A stretch of DNA of 64,000 bases from positions 4,216,001 through 4,280,000 of the forward strand of contig NZ_JBNINT010000001.1 in the NCBI RefSeq assembly GCF_050510895.1, written 5' to 3'. Below, in pieces: positions 1 to 8,359 of this stretch (positions are counted from its first letter, which is position 1; each line of letters begins with the position of its first letter). A model generated the notes under the pieces. It was not told the DNA's origin. It saw nothing but the letters and a program-made list of their open reading frames with translations, and did not search any database. Origin of the DNA: Pannonibacter phragmitetus_B (GTDB lineage Bacteria; Pseudomonadota; Alphaproteobacteria; Rhizobiales; Stappiaceae). The position numbers and the translations under genes were made by a program.

Positions 1-747
1 CAGGAGTTCGTTGAAGACGGTCATGTCGCGCAGTTCGATTGAAACCTTCGCGAGGAAATAGAACAGGCGCGAATTGCGAGCGCCCATGTGGATCGGAATC
101 ACCGGCACCTGATGGCGGCGCGCCAGGGCGAGAGCCGAGGTCATCCACGGCCGTTCCGTCAGCTTGCCCTCGTTCATGTAGGCGAGGCGTCCGGAGGGGA
201 ATAGCACCACGGCCCGGTTGCGTTCAAAGGCTGAGGCCGCGTTTCTGAGGGTCTCGCGGGTCTTTTCGCGGGTCTTGAAATCGGCCCGCCATTCCACCGG
301 CACAATCATGCTGGCAAGGCGCGGGTTGATGCGCACCGCATCCCGGTTGGCGAAAATGGAAATGTCCCGGCGGCGGCTTTTCACTGCATCAAACAGCGCC
401 ACCCCGTCCGCGATGCCTGTCGGGTGGTTCGAGACAAGAATGCAGGGGCCTTCTGCGGGAATGCGCTCCAACCCCTGAACGGTCAGCTTCAGTTGCAGCA
501 GATTGGACAGATGGGCGAAAACCTCTTCGGCCGGAAGGTTCGAGATGGCATCGGCCATCTCCAGCGCATCGAAATAACGCAGCATCCGGTAGGCAACCGG
601 CCGGAACAGCGGCCACCACGGGGCGGCCATCACATGTTTGCCGCGCTCGGCAATCAGCACGTCCACAATGTGACGGGAGGGATCATCCACCTCGCCACTG
701 CGTGCTTGGGTCAGGACGGCCGAATCAGGGTGCTGGAAACGCGGCAC
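1..747 (-). CDS. lysophospholipid acyltransferase family protein (partial)
   Basis: The gene runs off the left edge; 249 codons are visible. The product belongs to the PlsC/OlsB-like acyltransferases, which move an acyl chain to a lysolipid or ornithine lipid at the inner membrane. A catalytic NHPTGIADG block lies at about residue 110, followed by a region ending in LFPSGR that is typical of the substrate-binding block. A GTG start at 747 is preferred because GAGG lies about nine bases upstream; an in-frame TTG at 762 is the alternative. The head-group substrate cannot be told from this fragment. Confidence 0.8.
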   Translation of the reverse strand, partial: MPRFQHPDSAVLTQARSGEVDDPSRHIVDVLIAERGKHVMAAPWWPLFRPVAYRMLRYFDALEMADAISNLPAEEVFAHLSNLLQLKLTVQGLERIPAEGPCILVSNHPTGIADGVALFDAVKSRRRDISIFANRDAVRINPRLASMIVPVEWRADFKTREKTRETLRNAASAFERNRAVVLFPSGRLAYMNEGKLTERPWMTSALALARRHQVPVIPIHMGARNSRLFYFLAKVSIELRDMTVFNELL

Positions 748-913
748 GGTAACAATCCTCAAGTCGGGCGCTCGGCGCCCTTTGATCGCCTGATGGTTAC
801 AGATCCTGGCATCTGCCCGCAATGGTCATGAACCTTCAGCCTTGCAGAGGCTTGTGACGTCATTCTGTCAAAAGCCAGGCAATTTTCCGGTGGCGTGTGT
901 TTTTGTGCGGCCT

Positions 914-1290
914 TCAGCTCCAGATAGGGCAGGTGAAAATCGCGACGGAACAGGCGGTTGCCGCAGTCCATACGAGCGAGCGCAGGGTTGCCTTGTCGGC
1001 CCAGTAGCACAGGACATAAAGCCCGCGAAGCCCGATGAAGGCCGCTGCCAGAACATCAATCCAGAAGGGATCGCCCCCTGCTGATAGGCCACCAGCACGG
1101 CCACAGCAAACAGCGGGAAGGCCTCGAAGCCATTGGCCTGTGCGCCTTGTGCCCGTGCCCGGAAGCCTTCGGCCCAGAAAGCAGGATCGCGCGGGCGGGC
1201 GTTGCTAAAGTCTTTGGTGAGTTTGGCCGGGACCACAGACAGGATGGGCAGGAAGGCGGCGGCGAGCACGCACCAGAATGCGATGGGCAT
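914..1290 (-). CDS. MAPEG family membrane protein, frame-disrupted
   Basis: A small four-helix membrane protein of the MAPEG family (eicosanoid/glutathione metabolism type; the bacterial role is unknown). The first ~70 residues contain the family signatures RARAQGAQANGFEAFP and a hydrophobic helix. The frame then breaks at a run of five C at 1074-1078. The next frame continues with the family C-terminus (DPFWIDVLAAAFIGLRGLY, then LCYWADKATLRSLVW) to a TGA at 914-916. Adding one base to the run gives an intact 125-residue protein, the normal family length. I treat it as one gene with a probable sequencing deletion; a genuine pseudogene is possible. Confidence 0.75.
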
Positions 1291-1355
1291 GGTGATGATC
1301 CTTCTGAGGTCAGTTGGAATTTCTGTGTGGAGAGGTAACCTATTTTATCGCCCGG

Positions 1356-2255
1356 TCAATCTCGCAAGGTTTCACGCAACACGTCGCCAATGAAGCCTGC
1401 GAAGGCGCGAACCTTTGCCGGGATGTGGCGGCGTGAGGGGTAGACGGCGTTGATCGTCACCTCGCTCATATCCCATTCCGGCAGCAGCCGGACAAGCGTT
1501 CCCGCTGCCAGATCCGCCGCCACATAGGCCTGCGGAATGAGGCTGAGGCCAAAGCCTGCGCGCAGGGCATCCATGACGGCAAGGCTGGAGGAAACCTTGT
1601 AGCGCCCGCTCACCCGTTGCCGGTACTCCTTGCCGTTGCGCAGGAAGGTCCATTCGTCCGCGTGGCCGGACAAGGTGAAACGGATGCACTCGTGCCGGGC
1701 AAGGTCTGCCGGCTCCAGCGGTGTACCGGCATGGGCCAGATAGGCAGGCGAAGCGCAGAGAACATGTCGCAGCGACCCGAGCTTCTTGACGATCATCTCC
1801 CGGTCCTCATCCCGCCGCCCGCCGCGCAGGGCCATGTCGAAGCCGTCCCGGACAAGGTCCACGCGCCGGTCGTCCAGATCAAGGTCGAGTGAGACTTTTG
1901 GGTAGCGTGCAAGAAATTCCGGGATACGGCTGGTGATGAGGACAAGGCTGGACGTCATTGGGGCGCTCACCCGCAGAAGACCGGACGGCTCGGAGCTGAG
2001 GTTGCCAACAGACTGCTGCGCCTCTTCCAGATCCTCAAGAACCCGGCGGATCTGGTCGAGATAAAGCGTGCCTGCCTCTGTCAGACTGAGGCGGCGGGTG
2101 GTGCGGTGGAAGAGCCTGGCTCCAAGATCGCTCTCCAGTTCCGACATTGCCTTGCTGACAGCGGCCGGAGACAGGCTGTGGCTGCGGGCAGCGGCAGCAA
2201 AGCTGCCAAGTGTGGCGATGCTGCGGAACAGGCGGAGGCGGAGAATGCCGTCCAT
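1356..2255 (-). CDS. LysR-family transcriptional regulator
   Basis: This 299-residue protein has an N-terminal winged helix-turn-helix at about residues 5-60, with a recognition region around SLSPAAVSKAMSELE. The rest is a substrate-binding domain of the kind found in the DmlR/AaeR-like group. It is transcribed away from the DMT exporter gene that starts 126 bases to the right. LysR proteins usually control the divergent neighbour, so it probably regulates that exporter in response to a small effector. The inducer is not visible from sequence. Confidence 0.88.
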   Translation of the reverse strand: MDGILRLRLFRSIATLGSFAAAARSHSLSPAAVSKAMSELESDLGARLFHRTTRRLSLTEAGTLYLDQIRRVLEDLEEAQQSVGNLSSEPSGLLRVSAPMTSSLVLITSRIPEFLARYPKVSLDLDLDDRRVDLVRDGFDMALRGGRRDEDREMIVKKLGSLRHVLCASPAYLAHAGTPLEPADLARHECIRFTLSGHADEWTFLRNGKEYRQRVSGRYKVSSSLAVMDALRAGFGLSLIPQAYVAADLAAGTLVRLLPEWDMSEVTINAVYPSRRHIPAKVRAFAGFIGDVLRETLRD

Positions 2256-2380
2256 TGATTGTTCACTTCACGTTACGGATGAGTGTTCCAACTTGCATAT
2301 TATCATCCTTTGCTGCGTGAATTACCACTGATCTCCAGCGGCGGCCACCTGAGGCCGAGCCGCATCGCACTGGATCTGAC

Positions 2381-3292
2381 ATGAATTCCCGCCTGAACCA
2401 TCGCCTGACGCTTGTTCTCACCGCGCTTGCCCCGGCCATCTGGGGCAGCAGCTATATTGTCATCACGGAAATGCTGCCGCCGGACCGGCCTCTGACGCTG
2501 GCTCTGCTCAGGGCGCTGCCTGCGGCCATTCTTCTGCTTCTGATCGTCCGCCAGCTGCCGCGCGGGCGCTGGATCTTCCGGGTGCTGGTTCTGGGGGCGC
2601 TGAACTTCTCCATCTTCTGGACCTTGATGAATGTGGGCGCCTATCGCCTGCCGGGCGGTGTGGCGGCAACGCTGGGTGCAATGCAGCCGCTCATCGTGCT
2701 GGTTCTGGCGCGTTTCCTGCTCAACGGGCGGCTGACCTGGCTGGCCGTTCTGGCAGGAGTGGCCGGAGTTGTCGGCGTCGGCATGCTGATGCTCAAGCCC
2801 ACGGCGGCGCTTGATCCCATCGGTCTTCTGGCGGCAGGTGCTGGGGCTGTCTCCATGGCGCTGGGCACGGTCATGACCCGCTACTGGAAGCCGGAGGTGA
2901 GCCCGCTGACCCTGACCGCCTGGCAGCTGGCCGCAGGTGCACTGCTGCTTGCCCCTGCAGCGCTCCTGACGGAACCGGCCCTGCCGCCACTGACGGGCTG
3001 GAACATTGCGGGTTTTGCCTACATGACCTTCATCGGCGCAGGCCTGACCTACATGCTGTGGTTCCGGGGTATCGGCTTGCTTGGCCCTTCGGCAATCGCG
3101 CCGCTGGGCCTGCTCAGCCCGCTGATGGCGGTGATCCTCGGCTGGGCCATTCTGGACCAGACCCTGAGTGCGGTGCAGATTGCCGGTATGGTGCTGGTGC
3201 TGGGCAGCGTTCTGGTGGGCCAGCATGCCGGGCAGCTGGCCCAGCGGCGTCCGGCCGCCAGTCTTGAGAGCCCCGCCAGCCGGCAGGTATAG
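2381..3292 (+). CDS. EamA/DMT-family transporter
   Basis: A 303-residue inner-membrane protein of the drug/metabolite transporter superfamily. It consists of two tandem EamA repeats of about five helices each, beginning with a PAIWGSSYIVITEMLPP motif characteristic of YdcZ/RarD-like exporters. Such proteins export amino acids, metabolites or toxic compounds. The gene is divergent from a LysR regulator and convergent with a second LysR gene, which starts its stop codon three bases beyond. The substrate is unknown. Confidence 0.88.
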   Translation: MNSRLNHRLTLVLTALAPAIWGSSYIVITEMLPPDRPLTLALLRALPAAILLLLIVRQLPRGRWIFRVLVLGALNFSIFWTLMNVGAYRLPGGVAATLGAMQPLIVLVLARFLLNGRLTWLAVLAGVAGVVGVGMLMLKPTAALDPIGLLAAGAGAVSMALGTVMTRYWKPEVSPLTLTAWQLAAGALLLAPAALLTEPALPPLTGWNIAGFAYMTFIGAGLTYMLWFRGIGLLGPSAIAPLGLLSPLMAVILGWAILDQTLSAVQIAGMVLVLGSVLVGQHAGQLAQRRPAASLESPASRQV

Positions 3293-3295
3293 GGC

Positions 3296-4231
3296 TTAGC
3301 CCGGAAGCTGGCTTTCGCGGCTGGTGCGGGAGGTGCGGGCTTCCTCGTGCAGCCAGGCGCGGAAAGCGGCGACCACCGGGCGCAAGGTCCGGTCCTGCGG
3401 ATAGACGAAGTGATAGGCGGTCTTCTGGTCCAGCGGCTGGCCGAACAGGCGCACCAGACGGCCGCTCGCCAGTTCCTCGTCGATGAAAAGCCGGGGCATC
3501 AGCGCAACGCCGAGGTGATGGGCGGCCGCCTCTGCGATCATGCCGAACTGCTCAAAGCGCGGTCCCTGATAGGCCGTGTCCGTCTCCACCCCCATGGCGG
3601 CGAACCAGTCGCGCCAGGCCATGGGGCGCGTGGAGAGCTGCAGGCGCGGCACCTTCAGCAGATCACGCGGCTCGCTGATCATGTGCCGGTCGCGGAAGGC
3701 GCGGGAGGAGACCACGACGGATTCCTCCGGGAACAGCGGCTCGACAATGGCGCCCGCCCAGATCGGGTCGCCATGGTGGATCGCGCCGTCGAAGGGCTCT
3801 TCGGCAAAGTCGAAGGGCCGCAGGCGGATGGAAATGTTGAGGGCAGCTTTCGGTGTCCGGCGCAGGAACTCGGCAAGGCGCGGGGCGAGCCAGCGGGTGC
3901 CGAAGGTGGGAAGAACCGCCAGATTGAGCACGTCTGCACTGCCGGCAAAGGACATGACCTGCCGTGTGGCATCGCCCAGCTGGTCCAGCGCGCCCCGGAC
4001 TTCATGAAGATAGAGCCGTCCTGCATCGGTCAGCACCACGCGCTGGCGAACGCGGGCAAACAGCGGCACGCCCAGCCTCTGCTCCAGATGGCGGATCTGT
4101 TTGGAAATCGCGCCCTGCGTCAGATGCAGCTCCTCGGCTGCGCGGGTGAAGCTTTCATGCCGTGCCGCGCATTCAAAGGCGATCAGGGCATCGGCAGGCG
4201 GCAGGAAGGCGCGTTTGACCATGAAGTTCAT
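3296..4231 (-). CDS. LysR-family regulator, GcvA-like, probable regulator of gcdH
   Basis: A 311-residue LysR protein of the GcvA subgroup. Its helix-turn-helix at about residues 15-60 includes RHESFTRAAEELHLTQGAISK, and an effector domain follows. It is divergent from glutaryl-CoA dehydrogenase with about 135 bases between the starts. In many proteobacteria a GcvA-like LysR (GcdR) sits divergent to gcdH and activates it in response to glutarate or a derivative. The same role here is inference from position. Confidence 0.87.
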   Translation of the reverse strand: MNFMVKRAFLPPADALIAFECAARHESFTRAAEELHLTQGAISKQIRHLEQRLGVPLFARVRQRVVLTDAGRLYLHEVRGALDQLGDATRQVMSFAGSADVLNLAVLPTFGTRWLAPRLAEFLRRTPKAALNISIRLRPFDFAEEPFDGAIHHGDPIWAGAIVEPLFPEESVVVSSRAFRDRHMISEPRDLLKVPRLQLSTRPMAWRDWFAAMGVETDTAYQGPRFEQFGMIAEAAAHHLGVALMPRLFIDEELASGRLVRLFGQPLDQKTAYHFVYPQDRTLRPVVAAFRAWLHEEARTSRTSRESQLPG

Positions 4232-4366
4232 TCCGTTGGCTCATGACTTGCGGAGAACTTATCTCTTCCCGTGCCTCCTGTCAGCAGGCATAGTCCGCGC
4301 AATTCCGGCGTTTGCCTCGTGTAGAGGTATGGTGCCGATGGTTGATACATGAGACGGAGGAATGTG

Positions 4367-5575
4367 ATGGCAGCTCTCAAGTCCGATCCCACCGGTGGCG
4401 GTACCTTTGCCTGGGAAGATCCCTTCCTGCTGCGCGAGCAGCTGAGCGAGGACGAGATCCTCATCATGGAAACCGCTCGCGCCTATGCGCAGGACAAGCT
4501 GCTGCCGCGTGTGCTTGAAGCCTATGCCCATGAGAAGACCGACCGCGAGATCTTCAACGAAATGGGTGAACTTGGCCTGCTCGGCGTCACCCTGCCGGAA
4601 GAATACGGCTGCGCCGGTGCATCCTACGTTTCCTACGGTCTTGTTGCCCGCGAGATCGAGCGCGTTGACAGCGGCTACCGCTCGATGAACTCGGTTCAGT
4701 CCTCGCTGGTGATGTATCCGATCTATGCCTATGGCTCCGAGGAGCAGCGCAAGAAGTATCTGCCCAAGCTGGCTTCCGGCGAGTTCGTCGGCTGCTTCGG
4801 CCTGACCGAACCGGATGCAGGCTCCGATCCGGCCGGCATGCGCACCCGCGCCGAAAAGATCGACGGCGGCTACCGGCTCAAGGGCTCCAAGATGTGGATC
4901 TCCAATTCGCCGATCGCCGATGTGTTTGTTGTTTGGGCCAAGTCCGAAGCCCATGACGGAGCCATCCGTGGCTTCGTGCTGGAAAAGGGCATGAAGGGTC
5001 TGTCTGCTCCGAAGATTGGCGGCAAGCTCTCCCTGCGTGCGTCCATCACCGGCGAAATCGTCATGGACGGAGTGGAAGTCTCCGAAGATGCGTTGCTGCC
5101 GAATGTCTCCGGACTCAAGGGGCCGTTCGGCTGCCTCAACCGCGCCCGCTACGGCATTTCCTGGGGCGCCATGGGTGCCGCCGAGGATTGCTGGCACCGT
5201 GCCCGCCAGTATGGCCTGGACCGCAAGCAGTTCGGCCGCCCGCTCGCCCAGACACAGCTCTTCCAGAAGAAGCTTGCTGACATGCAGACGGAAATCGCGC
5301 TCGGCCTGCAGGGTTCGCTGCGCGTCGGCCGCCTGTTCGACGAAGGCAAGGTGGCGCCGGAAATGATCTCCATCGTCAAGCGCAACAACTGCGGCAAGGC
5401 GCTGGATGTGGCCCGTCAGGCCCGCGACATGCACGGCGGCAACGGCATTCAGGAAGAATATCACGTGATGCGTCACGCGCAGAACCTGGAGACCGTCAAC
5501 ACCTATGAAGGCACGCATGATGTGCATGCCCTCATCCTGGGCCGCGCCCAGACCGGTCTTCAGGCCTTTTTCTAA
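4367..5575 (+). CDS. gcdH: glutaryl-CoA dehydrogenase
   Basis: A 402-residue acyl-CoA dehydrogenase that oxidises and decarboxylates glutaryl-CoA to crotonyl-CoA in lysine, hydroxylysine and tryptophan breakdown. FAD-binding signatures are present: GCFGLTEPDAGSDPAGM and the WISNSPIADVFVVW strand. The C-terminal block contains NTYEGTHDVHALILGRA, with the catalytic glutamate at about residue 381. The start at 4367 follows GGAGG by six bases; the upstream in-frame ATG at 4349 lacks such a site. A strong terminator follows. The product, crotonyl-CoA, is the substrate of Ccr, encoded near the right end of the window. Confidence 0.93.
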   Translation: MAALKSDPTGGGTFAWEDPFLLREQLSEDEILIMETARAYAQDKLLPRVLEAYAHEKTDREIFNEMGELGLLGVTLPEEYGCAGASYVSYGLVAREIERVDSGYRSMNSVQSSLVMYPIYAYGSEEQRKKYLPKLASGEFVGCFGLTEPDAGSDPAGMRTRAEKIDGGYRLKGSKMWISNSPIADVFVVWAKSEAHDGAIRGFVLEKGMKGLSAPKIGGKLSLRASITGEIVMDGVEVSEDALLPNVSGLKGPFGCLNRARYGISWGAMGAAEDCWHRARQYGLDRKQFGRPLAQTQLFQKKLADMQTEIALGLQGSLRVGRLFDEGKVAPEMISIVKRNNCGKALDVARQARDMHGGNGIQEEYHVMRHAQNLETVNTYEGTHDVHALILGRAQTGLQAFF

Positions 5576-5597
5576 GGTCTGCGTAAAAGAAACAGGC

Positions 5598-5632
5598 ACG
5601 GACAGCAGGCCCGCTGCTGCTGTCCGTTTTTA
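5598..5632 (+). terminator. rho-independent terminator of gcdH
   Basis: A perfect 11-bp stem (5598-5608 with 5617-5627) and an eight-base loop are followed directly by a T-rich tract. It lies 22 bases after the gcdH stop codon. Confidence 0.9.
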
Positions 5633-5726
5633 TTCCGGCCGGATGGCCTGCGATTCGGGTCCCCACCACCTGAATGCTGGTCACTCCGGCCGGGACCCTT
5701 TCGGGGTTGATCTGGCCGGTTGCGCG

Positions 5727-6572
5727 TCAATCCTGCAACAGGTCTGGCAGGTGATCCAGAAGCACGCGTGCCGGCGCCTTGCGCTTGCCGTTGGCCCACT
5801 CGATCAGCTTCTGGCAGAAGTTGCGCAGAGCCATGCGTGTCTGCCGGCTGCGCTCCCTGTCCATCTCGAAGGGCGGGTTTTCGTGACGGATATAGGACCT
5901 GAGCGCCAGCGCCAGCGTCAGTACATGCACCCCGTCCGAGGGGCTGCCATAGGTCTGGGCGATGTAGCCGCCACCTACAGCGTCATTTTCCGAGAACGTC
6001 TTTTCGGTGAAGTCATGCAGCATGGTCATGCTGAGGCTGGCGACATCCTCGTGGCAGCTGCGCCCGTGCAGCGTGCCGATGTTGACCATCGGCAGATCGC
6101 CCGGATAGCGCCCCTTGATGCGGCTGCGCATGGATTGCAGGCTGATCACCGTGATGCGGCCATGGATGGCGCGCAACCGCCTGATCTGGGCGCTGAGCGC
6201 ATCGTGGAATGGCGCATGATAGAGCCGCCGCCGCTCGTCCATTTCAAAGCGGCCCGGATTTTCATTCGGCAGATAGACCTGCTTTCCGTCCAGCGTCATC
6301 ACCGGGCAGATGGACAGGGCGCCATCCTCGAACGGGCGGCCAAAACTTGCCGGATCGCCATCCACATCCACGACAAGCCGGGAAATGGGGGTTGAGATCA
6401 CCGTCGCCTGAATGTCTTCAGCAAAATCCACCAGCTGGTCCATTTGCCAGGAGGCGTCGGCCTGCAGCCTGCCCGTTGCCGAAAGGCGTTTGTCGATAGC
6501 CGGCGGAATCCGCAGGCCGGAATGGCCAATGCAGAGGATCAGCGGTGCAGAACGTTCCTTAACGGCAATCAT
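5727..6572 (-). CDS. N-formylglutamate amidohydrolase family protein
   Basis: A 281-residue member of the N-formylglutamate deformylase/amidohydrolase family (HutG-type, Pfam FGase), zinc-dependent enzymes that release formate from N-formylglutamate in histidine degradation. The N-terminal metal-site motif reads GHSGLRIPP where canonical members have PHSG. The second family block, DFAEDIQATVISTPISRLVVD, matches. No hut genes are nearby, so the physiological substrate may be another N-acyl compound. The gene stands alone between the gcdH terminator and a divergent aminotransferase. Confidence 0.78.
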   Translation of the reverse strand: MIAVKERSAPLILCIGHSGLRIPPAIDKRLSATGRLQADASWQMDQLVDFAEDIQATVISTPISRLVVDVDGDPASFGRPFEDGALSICPVMTLDGKQVYLPNENPGRFEMDERRRLYHAPFHDALSAQIRRLRAIHGRITVISLQSMRSRIKGRYPGDLPMVNIGTLHGRSCHEDVASLSMTMLHDFTEKTFSENDAVGGGYIAQTYGSPSDGVHVLTLALALRSYIRHENPPFEMDRERSRQTRMALRNFCQKLIEWANGKRKAPARVLLDHLPDLLQD

Positions 6573-6858
6573 GGATGATGGGCCTGCCGGGATGGGTGCG
6601 CCTCAACGCCGTGAGGCGTGGCGCATCACGGTCAGGGACGTTTATTTTAATCTTTCTTAAACTTTTGCCATGTCTGCCGTGACCCGTCGCAGAGGAGCTT
6701 GTCCTTGCACGGCGTAATCCCCAGAAACTTCAATTTTCCCGGCCTGATATGAATGTTTGCCCGCCTGAATCTGCGGCAGAGTTGCCGCTTGAGTTCGCTC
6801 CGCGGGCAGCTATGCTGACCTTCCCACCTTCAGGACAACAATTCCAGGGCTAAGAAAA

Positions 6859-8049
6859 ATGACGCTGCGGTATGGCAAGGAATTCCTCATGATCCCGGGC
6901 CCGACAAACGTGCCGGACGAAGTTCTGAGGGCCATGCACCGCCCGGCTGTCGATATCTACGAAGGACCGCTGCTGCAGACGACGGATGATTGCCTCAAGG
7001 GCATCTCCCGCATGTTCCGCAGCACCACCGGCAAACCCTATATCTACATCGCCAATGGCCACGGCACCTGGGATGCAGCGCTTTCCAACACCCTGTCACG
7101 CGGCGACAAGGTGCTGGTGCTCGAATCGGGCCGCTTTGCCATCGGCTGGGGCGAGGCGGCAGAGCTGATCGGCGTCGAGGTGGAAATCCTGCCCGGCCAC
7201 TGGCGCAAGGCCGTTGATCCGGCGGCGCTGGAAGCGCGGCTGAAGGCTGATACCGAAGGGGCAATCAAGGCCGTTCTGGTGGTGCAGGTGGATACTGCCT
7301 CCGGCGTACTCAACGACATTCCGGCGCTTCGCAAAGCGATGGATGCCAGCGGGCATGGCGCCTTGCTGATGGTGGACTGTATGGCCTCGCTCGGCTGCGT
7401 GCCGTTTGAGATGGATGAATGGGGCGTGGATGTCGCCATGGCCGGTTCGCAGAAGGGGCTGATGTCTCCTCCGGGGCTGGCCTTTGTGGTCGCTGGCCAG
7501 AAGGCGCTGGCCGCCCACAAGACCGCCGGGCTGCGTAATGCCTATATGGACTGGACCTTCCGCGATGGTCCGGAGCATTACATGAAATACTGCGGCACGC
7601 CGCCGGAGCATCTGCTCTTCGCCTTCCAGAAGTCACTGGAGCTGATCGAGGAAGAAACGCTGGAGGGCGTCTGGCGCCGCCATGCCATTCTGGCAAGGGC
7701 GGTGCGGGCCGCTGTTGAGGTCTGGGGCCGCAAGGGTGTGCTGGAGATGAATATTCTCAAGCCTGAAGAGCGGTCGGACAGCGTGTCCGTCATCTGTTTC
7801 AACGGCGTTGATCCGGCGCCGCTGCGCAGCTTCGTCAAGGATGTCTGCGGCATCACCATCGGCATTGCCATTGGCGATCTGGCTGGCAAGGGCATCCGCA
7901 TCGGCCACATGGGCCATGTGAATGCGGCGATGGTTCTGGGCACGCTTTCCGCCATGGAACTGGGGCTGCGGCGCCTCGGTATTGCGCATGAAAGCGGCGG
8001 TGTGGATGCGGCCATTGCCGTGATCGACGAGGCGCTCAGCGGAAACTGA
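6859..8049 (+). CDS. serine-glyoxylate aminotransferase (class V)
   Basis: A 396-residue class-V PLP aminotransferase resembling SgaA/AGXT. It moves an amino group from serine or alanine to glyoxylate, giving hydroxypyruvate and glycine. The IPGPTNVPDEVL N-terminus, the PLP aspartate region LMVDCMASLG and the Schiff-base lysine K199 in AGSQKGLM are all visible. It is a single-gene unit just upstream of the SRP RNA. In organisms with one-carbon or C2 metabolism this enzyme links glyoxylate to the serine cycle. The presence of ccr and mch in the same window fits a lifestyle that handles glyoxylate, but that is inference. Confidence 0.88.
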   Translation: MTLRYGKEFLMIPGPTNVPDEVLRAMHRPAVDIYEGPLLQTTDDCLKGISRMFRSTTGKPYIYIANGHGTWDAALSNTLSRGDKVLVLESGRFAIGWGEAAELIGVEVEILPGHWRKAVDPAALEARLKADTEGAIKAVLVVQVDTASGVLNDIPALRKAMDASGHGALLMVDCMASLGCVPFEMDEWGVDVAMAGSQKGLMSPPGLAFVVAGQKALAAHKTAGLRNAYMDWTFRDGPEHYMKYCGTPPEHLLFAFQKSLELIEEETLEGVWRRHAILARAVRAAVEVWGRKGVLEMNILKPEERSDSVSVICFNGVDPAPLRSFVKDVCGITIGIAIGDLAGKGIRIGHMGHVNAAMVLGTLSAMELGLRRLGIAHESGGVDAAIAVIDEALSGN

Positions 8050-8111
8050 GCTGTTTCCGTTCTATAAGTCATTGTCTGGAAAGGATATATTTCTTTCCGG
8101 TCATGAAGTTT

Positions 8112-8145
8112 GCCCCTTTGGCATATGAGGCCTTGCCAAAGGGGC
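8112..8145. promoter_or_regulatory. perfect 12-bp inverted repeat upstream of ffs
   Basis: The arms GCCCCTTTGGCA (8112-8123) and TGCCAAAGGGGC (8134-8145) flank a ten-base spacer. The right arm overlaps a TTGCCA (8133-8138) that could be the -35 of the SRP RNA promoter; TATAAG lies 19 bases further. It could equally be a T-less terminator of the aminotransferase gene. Confidence 0.55.
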
Positions 8146-8167
8146 GTGTGCTTCTGATATAAGGGGC

Positions 8168-8272
8168 TCGGGAGGTTGGTGGTGGACGAGCCACTCGCCA
8201 ACCGGGTCAGGTCCGGAAGGAAGCAGCCCCAACGAGTTCCGGCACGGGTCGCCGTGCCAGCCTCCCACCCTT
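8168..8272 (+). ncRNA. ffs: signal recognition particle RNA (4.5S, small bacterial type)
   Basis: The apical SRP domain is unmistakable: GGTCAGGTCCGGAAGGAAGC at about 8205-8224, the conserved Ffh-binding asymmetric loop and tetraloop. The ends GGGAGG (8170-8175) and CCTCCC (8261-8266) pair to close a long hairpin, and a TTTT tract follows at 8271. The RNA assembles with Ffh for co-translational membrane targeting. Its location just before dnaX is common in alphaproteobacteria. Ends are estimated from the closing stem. Confidence 0.92.
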
Positions 8273-8359
8273 TTCCCCGCGCAGATGCACCACGGCGTCG
8301 CGTCGCGTGCCTCAGGCGCGGCGGGGCTTCCGGCTGTCTTTCGCAAAGACGCCGGTTCC

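Noticed and set aside
2303..3226. 307-codon Gln/His/Arg-rich frame opposite the DMT transporter
   Set aside because: The composition is typical of reverse-frame reading of a hydrophobic GC-rich gene.
4259..5599. 446-codon open frame opposite gcdH
   Set aside because: Antisense to a clear dehydrogenase gene; no recognisable domain.
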